Of a stretch of 64,000 bases of DNA, positions 11,015 through 26,762 are shown piece after piece. The notes below the pieces were generated by a model. It was not told the origin of the DNA. It made no database searches and was given only the letters and a program-made list of their open reading frames with translations. The DNA is taken from the NCBI GenBank assembly GCA_964035545.1, contig OZ037767.1, positions 13,914,801-13,978,800 of the forward strand, in the 5' to 3' direction. Made by a program: the position numbers and the translations under genes. Positions within the stretch are counted from its first letter, which is position 1. The number at the start of each line of letters is the position of its first letter. This DNA comes from Bugula neritina (lineage: Eukaryota > Bryozoa > Gymnolaemata > Cheilostomatida > Bugulidae).

Positions 11015-13749
11015 TTTATTCCGTTTTACTTCAACATAATTATATATAGTTTAAATTATTGGATATCAATTTAACACAGTATATAATAGATATAATATAT
11101 TTAAATAAAGTTAGCTAAGAAAAAACCACACAGTAATATTACTTTATACTTTTTGATAAAATACTTTAAACTTTGTATGGACTGATGCTGTGCTTTATGG
11201 TTTGTCTAAGTTGTAGCTAATGGTCAACGGCACAGGTTTACTTGCTAGCTTTGTCACACTTTAATATCTCTGGAAGCAGCACTGAGTTGGGGGTAACCAA
11301 GTACAGTATTAGTACACACACTCTAAACTCCAGACCCAGAACCAATGCTCTCAGTGACTCAGTGCTGCTTTAAGCGATTTTCGTTACTCAACCCTTACAT
11401 AGGTGCATCTTAGATTAGCTGTGAATACGTCTTATAGATACATGTTTAAGCACATCCAACACTCTAGGTAGGTATATATGTTATGGGTGGCAGTTCCATT
11501 TACATTCCATGCAAATGATAACATTTTATACACATAATTTACACTTACAGACACAAATAATTGCTTACTTATAATTTAAATAGCTCAAAAAGAGCATATA
11601 TTGAAAAAGCATGGAATTATGATGAAGCTTACCTATGTTTTTGATATACCAGTGAATTAATTACCAAAGAGAACACGCCATAAAACAATACAGAAGTGCA
11701 TGTGTTTAGTACTGACTGACGTGTGGGTCTCTGATTTAGTTATTATCCTGTAATGAATCTGTATTTGATTTATCCCTAAACCAATTATAGACTGTGAATG
11801 TAAATGCGCTAACTGACATGCAGCTTGCATTAAATCAGTGTTTCACACTAAGTAACCAATAAAATCTGAACTCAAGTAGATCGACGCCAGGTGCACCACC
11901 CTTTTTTTGAAGTGCATAATTAACTAATACTAGTAGGCTAAGCTAGTACAGTTTGTGTAACCAAGTAACTATCAATACTGTATAGCGAATAATCAAACAG
12001 AAAGAGCTTATATTGAACTTTCCAGCTACTTCATTATCATCATAAATACTATTCACACTGCCCATTCATCCAGAAAGACATTTTAATTGTAATTGAATCA
12101 GTGATGAATTGAATTGACATCGTATAAACTTTCCAGTCGGCAATTAAATGACTTCAAAAAGTGAATCAAGATCATAGTAGAAACTAAACTGTGTTAACTG
12201 CAGTGTTTCTAGCTTTTAGGCTTGCCACAATCTATAACTTTATGGAGAGATTAGCTACCACAATATTTCAACTATTTAGCATTATCCAGCGGTTCATTTA
12301 GTAAAAACAATAGTGCTCGAGATAGAAAACTGTTTGATTATTGAATTGTTAAATAATTGATGTCAAAGTTGTGTTCTCCTGTAAAACAATAGCAGGAGGT
12401 AAATTTGAGAATGCAAACAAGTGTGAATGTTTTATCGACTGCTATTAGACTTGTATATCACTTAATTTGACAAATACAATGCAATCAGCTTCATCGTATT
12501 AGTTATTATAATAAATTTATTTATGTATAAATAACACTACAGCATCATGTAAGCTTAATTATCATAAAAAAATCAATAACATAACATAACAGTAATAAAA
12601 AATAAGAGTACATCTAATTAAAGTTTGATGGACAAAAGCATATAAGATGCCGAAACTCTGGGTCTATTGTGAATACATAGCAAGGAAAGTTGATGAATCA
12701 TAATAAAATTACTACTAGAACCAGATATTTAACATGTCTACATATGATTTGTTCCATCAGGTAAATTCTTAAGTTAAACAGAAAAACTACCAACTAAGGC
12801 AGAGCATAGGAAAGAGATAATTTTGGTGTAATTAGATAATGCTATTGACTACTCAATCTCCAATACATACTATACATATTGTAACGTATATAGAGTGCAG
12901 AAGGTGAAGAGGGGGAGTAACTCCTATGCTGGTTGAATAGTCGAGATGGAATTGTTGTGAAAGTTCTGCAAAGGAAAGATTACAAATGGACAGTTGAACT
13001 GAGAGAATACTAATGAAAGCATGCAGTAACCTGTCAGCACTGTTGTAAGATAACACAATCATCAACATTGCACACACAATTCCCTCACAACATCACCAGC
13101 CTCACCTTTACTGGCAAATTCTTATCACATTAGAGGTTTTTTCAATACGAATTAAAAAAGCATCTTCTAACATGGAAATACTATAGAATGACGAGGGAAT
13201 TAATTTCAAATATTAAGACAGAACTTTAGTAGCAGCTTTCGACCTGTGAAACTACTATTGTGACTACCAAGAGGAATCGGCATAACTCTGAAACCAGAAA
13301 CCAGTAAAGTGCTGCAACTCACTGCAAAGGTAAATTAAGAGATGGAATTCCAATTACAGGCACATTTGATAGCCTACTATACTATCGGATACCAATTGCT
13401 GGGGCACAGAAAACTAGCACCACTCTATATGAGCTAAGCAAATCAGGAACCTGGGCTTAAACAATCTTACAGTTACTACCAGGCACCAGCTGTGTCTGCT
13501 GTGGAGAAATATACTTTAACCCTCTGCCAAGTATAGTATATAATACTGTGGTGTAAGTAAAAGTGTAAGCAATAGTAGGTAAGGTTTGGTTCGACAGTTG
13601 ATTGATATATCTATTCCAATAGTGGTAGAAGGAATCCAAACAGGTAAGTGAGACACAATCAAGTCACACTCCTGACTCGCACCATACACTAAGACACAAT
13701 CAATGCAATCACTAATACATACCAGAAACAGAGACTAGGGGAGATAACT
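11015..13749. other. Intergenic, no gene recognised
   Basis: AT-rich DNA between the start of the death-domain gene (minus) and the stop of ARP2 (minus). The part next to 13749 should be the ARP2 3' UTR, and the part next to 11015 the promoter and 5' UTR of the death-domain gene. The short open frames here have no family resemblance or paired splice sites. Confidence 0.6.
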
Positions 13750-16700
13750 CTATTTCACTCCGAGTTTCTCTAAGCAACGCATTCCCTTCTCCTGATACTC
13801 TTTCTTAGAGATCCAGAAGGAGTCCTTGTCTTTCATGATGTCCGCTAGAACAGCTCCGCCCAGGAAAACCATGTGCTTCCTTCGAGGAGGGTCTTCTATG
13901 CGGATCTTGAATTTCTGCAAACGAGAAACACGTCCGAAATATTACACTGAGACAGAAAGTAGTTTAAGATGCCAACATGGAGATGCTGAAAGACTAGAAA
14001 AGGCACATATATCTATCTCTGCCATATTGCAGCTGTCTTGGGAAAATGAATACAGAAAATTTTTATACAGTTTAGCAGTTAATATCTATTAACGATACCG
14101 ATTTAAACCGGTCAGTCGTGCACAGAGATTACTCACAGATAGTTTCTGAGTGTCTCCTTTCAGCACCCTCTCCAAGTACAGCTGCTTAATCTCCCTTTCT
14201 AAACGTGAGGGTAGACCAGGGTACATGGTGGACCCTCCCGACAGCACAATGTGCTTGTAGAACTCTGGTCTACAAGCAAATCAGATTAATATAGCTAATT
14301 AATTAGTTACAGTCTTCAAGAAAAACTAGGAATGCACGGAAATAACAGTTGGATGAGGCAGGTTTCTGGTTGGTAAATAATCAAAGATAAATCAGCAGTT
14401 AAATTTGGAGTTGCCCACCCTTCTTATCACAGTTAAAGCAGTAGTACAAACTAACAAGAGTTTCTACTGACCTCGTATCAATGTCGGCAGCCTGGATGGT
14501 GTTGAAGAGAAGTTCGGCGATGCCGACAGCGTCTACGTTGATGAGGTGAGGCTGGAACAGAGCTTCTGGCGCGCCAAACCTCTCACCACCCACCTTGATG
14601 GTTCTGCCATCTGGAAGCTGTAACAACACACCACCACGTCTTGTATACAGCATACATGACTCGAGAATATTATATATACTCACACATCCATTAACTTAGT
14701 TGAATAAAATACACACATATCATGTGTAGGTGACATTATAATGTTGTGAGAAGTAATTGTAAGTCATGCTTTTAGGATATACGGATAATATGATTGGTTA
14801 AAGGCTACAGCTACTACAGGACCGGATGACACGATTGGTTAGAGAATACAGCCAATAGATGTTTAGTGCCATGAAAGTATTCAACTAGATGTAATTATAA
14901 ACAGCGGGCCAATTATCACCATGTAACAGGAAGTAAACATATGAACTAATTGGCCAGCTCGATGCAAATATATAATTCCATTTTATGGTTTAAGTTTAAA
15001 CATGAGAACACAGGTCTGTGAACGCAACCCAATCAGTTCTCCGAGTTTGAAATGATAAGGAAATTTATAAAAGAACATTAAACTAAAGTAGTACAATGGC
15101 ATGCCTATACAAGAAGGGATGGTAGACATACAAGAAGGGATGGTAGACATAAGAAGAGGTGGTAGACATATAAGAAGAGGTGGTAGACATATAAGAAGGG
15201 GTAGTAGACATATAAGAAGAGATGGTAGACATATAAGAAGGGATGGTAGACATATAAGAAGGGATGGTAGACATAAGAAGAGATGATAGACATACAAGAA
15301 GAAGTGGTAGACATATAAGAAGAGGTGGTAGACATATAAGAAGGGGTAGTAGACATATAAGAAGGGATGGTAGACATATAAGAAGGGATGGTAGACATAT
15401 AAGAAGAGGTGGTAGACATATAAGAAGGGATGGTAGACATATAAGAAGGGATGGTAGACATATAAGAAGGGATGGTAGACATAAGAAGAGATGATAGACA
15501 TATAAGAAGAGGTGGTAGACATATAAGAAGGGGTAGTAGACATATAAGAAGGGATGGTAGACATATAAGAAGAGGTGGTAGACATATAAGAAGGGATGGT
15601 AGACATATAAGAAGAGGTGGTAGACATATAAGAAGGGATGGTAGACATATAAGAAGGGATGGTAGACATATAAGAAGAGGTGGTAGACATATAAGAAGGG
15701 ATGGTAGACATATAAGAAGGGATGGTAGACATATAAGAAGAGATGGTAGACATATAAGAAGGGATGGTAGACATATAAGAAGGGATGGTAGACATATAAG
15801 AAGGGATGGTAGACATATAAGAAGAGGTGGTAGACATATAAGAAGGGATGGTAGACATATAAGAAGAGGTGGTAGACATATAAGAAGGGATGGTAGACAT
15901 ATAAGAAGGGGTAGTAGACATATAAGAAGAAGTGGTAGACATATAAGAAGAGGTGGTAGACATATAAGAAGAGGTGGTAGACATACACAACACATGTCTA
16001 TTGAACTAATGACCCGACAGCATATGAGCTGCCAATGAGTAAACCAAGCCTGAGTACCAAGACAACTTACCGTGTACGACTCAACCAAAACTGTGGTCTC
16101 TAGGGCTAATTTCTCTTCTTGCTCGATGTCGTAGGCAACATAAGCTAGCTGCTCTTTCATCATCCTAATAGTTTCAAAGTCCGCCGAGTGGTTGAATGCA
16201 TAGCCTCGGAGGAGAAGCAACTGAAAGAGAAGGTGAGGGCATCACTGGAGAGCCCCTACTTATCCAGCTAGTTCATGCAAAGAACATAGCCTATGCAGAG
16301 TCACTGTGTAGTGATATTTCAACTCATTAGCGCCACAAGAAAATACAAGAACCAAACTGTAAAGAGTCAAAATAATTACACTGCACTAGCTATGCTCTAC
16401 CACTTACCTTGATGAGGTACCTAGTGACATCACTTCCTGTCTTACTTACCTTGATAAGGTACCTAGTGATGTCCCGGCCTGCAATGTCGAGGCGTTTAGT
16501 GAGGTGGGGAAGAGCGAAACCCTCGTACACCGGGCATATGTGGGTGACGCCGTCGCCGCTGTCTACCACTACGCCGGTCAGCAAACCTTGTGCATACAGA
16601 GTCAGCACGGCCTGTATCGCTATGTATACGCCTTCAAACCCATACTTCTCAAACATCACCTGCAGTAGCATTAACATTATCATCAAGGATGGTGAAGGAA

Positions 16701-19421
16701 AGTTTGTATCTATTTCATTATCTAGTATATTTAATATTTTGCTGAATAAACTTCTTTCAAAATAATTTCTCAATAAGAGCATGGGTTTCTAAAACCTTAG
16801 AAAATCATTTTGTAACCTAAACACAGTTTTATAGACAGCTGTTTAGAGAGCATAAGTGTGACGCACCTCAACCATCTTCTCTCTGTTTTTACTAGGATTC
16901 ATAGGTGGCTCAGTAAGTAGGATTTTACAATCTTTAGGATTAATATTCAGTTTCTCTTCTCCGAATGTGTAGTCCCAGACATGCAGCATGTCCTCCCAGT
17001 TCCTTACTATGCCATTCTCCATTGGGTAGTTTACCTGCGCAGACAATCAATGTAATTTACTAACTTTTACCTACAGTAAAAATATTGATGCTGCAGTTAG
17101 AAAACACGGCCAACATTAATCACTGGCTTGAAAGACAAGGCATCCAACGCAGCTCATGAAATTAGTTGCATGATAAAATAACAAATGGTTCTTTTTACTT
17201 ATTTTACTAAAATTTATGTAAAAAGCAGGGTTGGGGTAATTGCAATAATTTGTAATTGTAATTGGTTGTAATTAAATACATTTTTTCAAGAAATTGAATG
17301 CAATTAGTAATTAATGTATAAAAATGTGATTGTAATTATAATTAACTACATATCCAATGTAAGTGGTTTTTACAATTACTTTATAATTGCGTGTCAATTA
17401 CTTCAAATTTTTAAATCATTAAAGTTCATATATTTCCTACCAGGTCTTCTGTTAAATAAAAAATTCAGATTAATTTAATGTAGTAATGTATCACTGTTGA
17501 GAACAAAGGAGGTTCTCCCCTGTCAAAATTGATAGTTGGACCACAGAAGTGAGAGTTTATAACTTTTATTCATCTCTTGTGAGAACAAAAGTATTTGTAA
17601 TTGTAATGAATTACATTACCTTTTAACTGTAATTAGAATTGTAACTGACAAAGATTTTAGTAATTATAATTAATTACATTCCCTAGTAAAAAGAATAATT
17701 TGTTTTAGGATTTTAGCCTAAGAGGATTCATACCGGTCCACTGATAATATCTGGTTATTGCTTCATGTCATTCATGATACGATGACAATAACAAGTTGAA
17801 TTTACAGCAAATACATGCAAAGCTTAAATGACAGATCATGATGAAAAGATAAAATTTTGAACCACCAATGCAACTATATCATACAATATCTTAAGAATTA
17901 CTGTAACTTATAAAGACGGTGGGACTAAGTGCTTTTGTCCATGATATCTCAAACTAGACTAAGTACCTAAATAAATTAGCCTGTGCACTCACCTCAAGCA
18001 TGGAGCGGAGTTTTGAGGCATCGTCTCCTACCATTAAGTCTTTGATTTGAATATCCCCGACTTGAGTCGTGGCTCTGATGACAGGCCGGCCGACCAATGA
18101 GGGGAATATGTGTGCAGGAAAGTTGGCTCCAGCAAAGCCACATTTCACAAACTAAAACAACCACCCTAAAATATTACTCAGAGAGAAATAAGTTTCCAAT
18201 AAGTGAAGATATTATGTACTTTTTATATCATTAGAAAACTGACTATTGTACTGATTGTATTTAATCTGAAGCTAATTTTATTAAAAGTAAACTTCATGGT
18301 ATAGGAAAGCAAAAATGTAAAGAATATATCTAATGATGTCTAACTTAGTTTGAAAACATTTATCTTGCTATAGGCAAGGCTAAGTTTCCTAGCAATAAGT
18401 GGCAAATGACTGTCACTGTAGGTTTGAGCTGAAAGCAACAAATAAAAATAACAATTTTTTATGTGGACTACAAAATCAACAAATTCTGACTTGGTAATAC
18501 TAATACTTTCTACTGAAGCAGAATTAATGATTGTTAAAACTAAACTAAACCTATTATAAATTTAAAGTTAAATTCAAGTAAATTATCTAATTTCATCGTC
18601 ATTTTGGTTACAGCCATAGCCTATAGGACTAAGTGATAGGCATGCATTACTTGTAAAAAAGACAAGTAAAACTGAATATCAATAATTATCATAATTATAA
18701 ACTATAGTAAATTCGAATTGTTACACTTGTGGTAATACTTATTTTTTAGACTTATACTTATAGTATTAGTTATACGTTTATTAGCAAGGTGAGTTATAGT
18801 AATAGTTATTGTGTATAGAACATTATGATTATCATAATCATTATGATAATATTTTTATTTATATGCAAAGTTTAAAATTAATATAATTTTATTAATTATG
18901 ATTGCTTTGTCTGCTAAATTAATATGTATATGAACATCAACAGAATCATCACTGCGAAGCCATGGCATTTGTATTCTTTAACTCAATTATCTTCACAAAA
19001 ATTGTCTTTGCTAAAGTTGAACTTTTAGTTTAAATATAACTTATACTTATACTTATAGTTATAAGTTTGAGTTTGGGTTTCAGTTTGAGTTTGAGCTTGG
19101 TTGCAACTTTTACTTTGTTGCTGCTCTTGGCTTTGAACTTGTTTTTAACATTATAGTTGCCTTTAGTCATTAGAGCTATTGAAAAATTGTAGTATAAATA
19201 AAAGGTAAAATGGCTCAGTACAGGAAAATTATGTAAATTTATTAGTTACTTCCTAGTTTGAAAATTCTGAGTTGCAGGAACCGATTACGAGAGGTGAAGT
19301 TATCGTCATAAAATCACTACCTTTAAACAAAAGAAAACAAACTACAAATAATTTTGAACTATAAAATACATACCCCAGTTCCATTATCACAGACAACTAT
19401 CTTTTTTCCTTGACTATCCAT
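13750..19421 (-). CDS. ACTR2: Actin-related protein 2 (ARP2)
   Basis: Eight minus-strand exons with consistent phases: 19374-19421, 17993-18151, 16867-17034, 16450-16659, 16071-16220, 14472-14617, 14137-14269, 13750-13914. The 1,179 nt give 392 aa, against 394 in human ARP2. The protein starts [20 protein letters not shown] and keeps the actin-fold nucleotide-binding loops: DNGTG (phosphate 1), [10 protein letters not shown] (phosphate 2) and the adenosine-motif segment [18 protein letters not shown]. The C-terminus is [11 protein letters not shown]2 with ARP3 forms the template for a new actin filament in the seven-subunit Arp2/3 complex, so it drives branched actin nucleation in the cytoplasm. 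Exon 4 is followed by a near-copy of its own end and donor. Introns carry a 21-bp minisatellite and a hAT element. Upstream lies a divergent ribokinase gene. Confidence 0.98.
15101..15985. repeat. 21-bp minisatellite (AGACATATAAGAAGGGATGGT), ~42 copies, in ARP2 intron 5
   Basis: Three main unit variants (GGGATGGT, AGAGGTGGT, GGGGTAGT) are interspersed, with a few units shortened to AGACATAAGAAGAGATGAT. Because 21 is a multiple of three, long open frames appear in several registers on both strands (RHIRRDG and MSTTSSY repeats). It lies entirely in the intron between ARP2 exons 5 and 6. Confidence 0.97.
16408..16479 (-). repeat. 42-bp tandem duplication of the ARP2 exon 4 end and splice donor
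   Basis: On the minus strand the end of exon 4 (GACATCACTAGG..., ending CAAG|GTAAGT) is followed 42 bp later by a copy of the same 30 nt with three mismatches, again ending CAAG|GTAAGT. The distal donor is at 16406-16407. Confidence 0.9.
17226..17685. mobile_element. Non-autonomous hAT-type element, 460 bp, in ARP2 intron 2
   Basis: The element begins CAGGGTTGGGGTAATTG and ends with ATTACATTCCCTA. It is flanked on both sides by the identical 8-mer GTAAAAAG (17218-17225 and 17686-17693), the target duplication length of hAT elements. The interior is rich in AATTGTAATT motifs in both orientations and encodes no transposase. Confidence 0.82.
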
Positions 19422-19529
19422 ATTGATGATAGAGGATTAATTTTTTATATTTTACAAGGATTCCGTCTCTAGGAGTTAGGAATCCTTGACCTGGTCCAAC
19501 AATCAAATACTCACTTAGAAATTAAAGCT

Positions 19530-19640
19530 AACAGCTATTGGATGTTCCTTTACGCACTACCCAATAAATGGCGGTTTTGTAACTGGTAATGCAGCTCTAA
19601 CTATTTCCGCCTCGCCCATTTTCAGTATTTTCAGTGAATA
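19530..19640. promoter_or_regulatory. Candidate bidirectional promoter of ARP2 and ribokinase
   Basis: About 110-220 bp upstream of the ARP2 start codon is a locally GC-richer patch holding CCAAT, AAATGGCGG (like a YY1/5'-UTR element) and CCGCCTCGCCC. The two start codons diverge and are 1.1 kb apart, but the patch sits much closer to ARP2. No TATA box is obvious. The call rests on motifs and position only. Confidence 0.35.
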
Positions 19641-20533
19641 TTCATATTGATATTATTAAACTTAATTTAATTAGCTAAATGAGAGTGATTCTATCAGTCG
19701 TGATATTTAAAATAATCAAATAAAGTTTTTGCTTCAATATTCCGACTAAATTTATGAGTAGTAAACAAAATTTGTGTTAACTACTGTCTCTGTAAATCTA
19801 AAGATTAAGATAATCATTCTGAATCCAGTTTAAAATTAGGCCAGTTTTCGAAGAGTAAGCCCAAATTTATAAATTTTGAAGCAAGACTAAATACAGTTGT
19901 TTAGGTGTTGAGCATTTTAAATGATTACATCACTTTATTTTGGAGTGCTTATTTTAGTATTATCCTGATACTACTTACTGCTTTATTAGTTATTACTATT
20001 AGATTTAGTATAACTATAACTAAAATTAGACTTAGTAAAATATGTATATTCTCGATGTAGCCTAATCTTTTGTTTAGTAACAATTGATATGCTAATTTGC
20101 ATTTTTAAATAATGTAACAAATATTTAATATGAGTATTTGGAGAAGATATAAAACTGTGGTTTTGGCTGATAGTTTTTATTTAGTAGTCAAACGAATTAT
20201 TAACTTTAAGTGATGTAATATGTTGTAATATATGCATTTTCTTAAACTTATGATAAGTCACAAGCATCGTTGAGTAACAATTATAACATATTATGTAAAG
20301 AATTATTTGAACTCGTGTGCTAGTTATTGAATAAGCAATGTAAAGTAAAAGACTGTTGAATTACAAAATCAATGTGAAAAGTAAGAAAGCAGTGAGTCAA
20401 CTTGAATTTATTTTGTATTAGGCCTATTCAGAAAAATTCACTGACTTATGAGTCGTTTGAACAACTTTTAAAAGGCATTAAAATAATTCTTAAGTTTATT
20501 TTTCTGCAGGTCTACCACACCTGATACTTTACA

Positions 20534-23577
<3,044 letters not shown>

Positions 23578-25091
23578 CTGTACAATAAACTAGCTGCCAA
23601 TAATATATATAGGGTGAAGCTTGGTTTTGGTAAATTTATAGACTATTGTCACATTATCAGCATATAGAAGTATTTTCATTTTAAATAAATTTCTCTTAAC
23701 ATTTCTATCCAACAGTAGATTTGTGTGACTCAAGGATACTGTATTTGAGAGATCTACTTCATAATATAGCTTTGCTTAGTTTCATATTTTATAACGTGAG
23801 TTTTATTATACATTTTATAAGGTTGCATTGCGTAGTATTTCTGCCTGAAATGTTTTACCCATCTGTACCTTTGCCACTATTCTCAGTGACTATTATTGCA
23901 CAACTCTTTGTAAAGTATTTATCTATTATATAAGCAACCGAATGCTCAGTTGCCGCTCAACTCCAACACTGTCTACACGTAGAACTAAATGCTTTTTCTG
24001 TTCCTATACTGTTATTGAAATACAGTGTTTTAAGCTACTTAATAGCATTTTATTCCCATTTAGTATATAGTCTCAAAAAGTCGAATTTAAAATTGAATTA
24101 TTTCGCTGTAAATAAAAGTTGTTTGGTTGCAAATAAAAACATGGAAAGCTAAAGTGTACCATATATAAATATAATATAGTTTATAATTATTTGCATTCAC
24201 TCTCGTTATATTATATTTTGTCATTATTCATACAATTTAAAAGTGATAGAAATTAACACGCTTACAAAATTTTGACAGTGTTATATAGCAAATCTACAAA
24301 TATGTTATGGCTTAATACAGCACTTGGAATGTACAGTAGGGAGTATTTGATCATGAACTTCTGCATATCATATTGTGTCTAAGGTTTACAGATATGCATG
24401 CTTACACAAACTGTTGAAGAATAAGAAAAAACAAAACATAAAAGTAGAGTGTAATACACTAACCATCAGCTCTTCTCAAAAAATAATGTGTTAATTACTC
24501 AATGAAGCCAAAATCTTCAAGTATAACAAATTTCAAGTAACATCCACAACTCAATGTTCTTTTCACTAACAAACTTATATAAATAAATCAAATAATTTTA
24601 CTATAATGATAACTGTAAGTTAATAAATAAAGTTGCAAGTAATTAAAGCAGAAGCTCCCAAATGTTCTTATTGATAGTGCTATGACCATATCCCTTGGCT
24701 TTAGTTTTTTGAGAAGATGTTACTAGCCTTAGAGAGCAAAATATGTCAATAGAAGTAACTGAGCTTGATACTACTTAGGTACAAGTCTACATTATATAAA
24801 CACAGGCTATATGTTTTTATTATTTAAACAAAGACAGCATGCAGTTATGTAATATCTCATAGAGTTAATATAGACTAACATTTCAAAGCTTGCCAAGTAA
24901 TCAGTTTAAAGTACTTTAAAAATTTGTATTGTGAAACTATAATTTTCTCATCTCCCCTCACCAATATAAGGGACTAACGAATTACAGATATCTTGCAAGT
25001 AAATTATTTTAAAATATCTACTTTATATAATAGTTTTATTTAATAGATTATTAGGTGAATTATGACACCATGCAAGATCTTTTGTCTATAA
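23578..25091. other. Ribokinase 3' flank, no gene recognised
   Basis: AT-rich sequence with scattered AATAAA signals. Nothing resembles a coding exon flanked by splice sites on either strand. Confidence 0.55.
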
Positions 25092-25450
25092 CAAGACTGT
25101 CTAACAGGCAGCCCCAGGGCCGGATGTGACCCTCAGCCTACATTTATGTGGTTCATAAGGCATAAAAAATAGAATTATTTTGCACACTTATATGAATTAC
25201 AGTTGAAAAAACACCTTTTTAATACCTTATTTATATATATATGCAACAAAACATGCAGCTTGCAGTAGTTATTGAGACTTTATTGTGTAAAGATTCATGG
25301 GAATTTGAAATAAATTATTTTGAAAAATACTAATGCTGTGGCCCGCCAGCTCAAGCTAAAATCTACAATGTGTAGCCATCACACCTAAATATTCCATTTC
25401 AGTGGCCCTCACTCCAAAAAGGTCGGACATCCCCCCACCCCCACCCCCTG
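25092..25450. mobile_element. Non-autonomous hAT-type element, 359 bp
   Basis: Flanked by perfect 8-bp target duplications GTCTATAA (25084-25091 and 25451-25458). The ends are imperfect inverted repeats: CAAGACTGTCTAAC on the left, and on the right (reverse complement) CAGGGGG ... GATGTCCGACCTTTTTGG. GGGCCGGATGTG-type subterminal sequence is typical of hAT MITEs. No reading frame. Confidence 0.82.
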
Positions 25451-25783
25451 GTCTATAAGTTAAGATATTACTACTTTCTGGTTCCATATTAGTAATATTT
25501 TATCAATTTTTGTCTGATATTGTTCATTTTGTTATAACTATATTTGCTTTCTGTGTTGAAATTATAGGCAACCTAGCTTATGTATATCTACACTGAAAGC
25601 AAAATGCCGCTGTTATACATGATGTACCATGGCTTGTTCTTACATGCAGCGACATATCACTGGAATTCCATCTACACTTGGCCTGTACAATCTGTAGAAC
25701 AGCTGGCTTGAGTGTTGGAGATGAAATAGGCTAATGGCTGTATAAATAACTCTTTTCTATAATTGATAATAAACATGTCCTAT

Positions 25784-26004
25784 TGTAGTAAACTGTGGGT
25801 TATGAATGCAACTAGTGCTTGAACATACTCTTTGCGTTAGAGAGAATAAGCCAAGTATTTGAATACGAATGAAAGATAAACTTTATTTGCATCAGATACA
25901 GCTTATGTGGTCCTACTACCAGCGAGCTCCAGTAGTAGTCTGAATCTACACTGGAAACTCGCCTGCTTTTATACACAAGAATTCACATCTAGAATGTTCC
26001 AACA
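25784..26004 (-). mobile_element. Probable solo LTR of a retrotransposon
   Basis: On the minus strand the order is TGTTGGAACATTCTAGA at the 5' edge, then TATAAAAGC (TATA box), then AATAAA about 90 bp on, and a terminal ...TACTACA. That is the expected U3-R-U5 layout with TG...CA ends, in about 220 bp. I see no matching 5-bp target duplication and no internal retroelement sequence, so the element is old or its 3' edge is misplaced. Confidence 0.5.
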
Positions 26005-26616
26005 GACAAAAGAAAGTTAAGCTTGACAGTAACAAAAGAAAAATAGACAAAGGAGAATGAATAATTCAATAGGCCAAGAATTTAGCTATAATAACAACCT
26101 ATTGAAGGCATTCATAAAAGCTACACAAATTTCCAGTATCAGTATTAATGCAAAACGATGAAATAGCAAAAAAGGGAAAATAACTCTGGAAATGCGTATT
26201 TAATGAAAATTACATTATACTGAAAGCTTAATCACAATAATAAGGCATTAGAAAGCTAGTGCAACTTAGCTACAATTACAGCATTCAAAATATACGCAAC
26301 AGTAATTATAATACTGACACACGCAGTTACTTGAAAACAGTAGAGGATGAGAATCTATCACACTATTACAATGGTCACAATGGTAAGTCACGTGGGCAAG
26401 TGATGCCATCACGTGAGTCATGCTTGGGAAAGGGTTTTTCTAACTTCCTCCTTTATTCTCCTAATAAATGATGTCGTTTGGTAATGCTTAATACAATTTG
26501 CTGTGAGTACAGCTGTAGTGAACTAGAAGGTGTTACTGGTGGAGAAGTTGGAGGTAGGTGCAGATTTGCAGCTTTATTCTGTATTGGCACTGATTCTAGC
26601 AGAAACTTAAGCAGTA

Positions 26617-26692
26617 GCCCCTGTGGTGTAATTGTTAGCCCGCTGGCTTGCAATCCGGAGGTTTGCGGTTCAATACCCGATTAAGGCAAATA
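26617..26692 (+). mobile_element. tRNA-like SINE head or tRNA pseudogene
   Basis: GTGGTGTAATTGTTAGCCCG (A-box-like), a GCTTGCAA loop region and GGTTCAATACCCG (B-box) are spaced as in a tRNA. The acceptor and anticodon stems do not pair fully. It lies about 70 bp upstream of the ankyrin-gene start codon, in its 5' UTR or first intron. Confidence 0.55.
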
Positions 26693-26762
26693 TTTTACAA
26701 CTTCTTGATTAATTAGAAAGAGTAGGGTAATTAAATTGTATCTTTCTCTGCTTTTAGGTAAA

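Noticed and set aside
15101-15985. CRISPR-like array
   Set aside because: Units are contiguous with no unique spacers and lie in an animal intron.
14983-16220. Long open frames on both strands (MSTTSSY, LYVYHPF and RHIRRDG repeats)
   Set aside because: They arise from the 21-bp period of an intronic minisatellite and flank real ARP2 exons; no independent gene.
26617-26692. Functional tRNA gene
   Set aside because: Acceptor and anticodon stems do not pair; listed as tRNA-like repeat.
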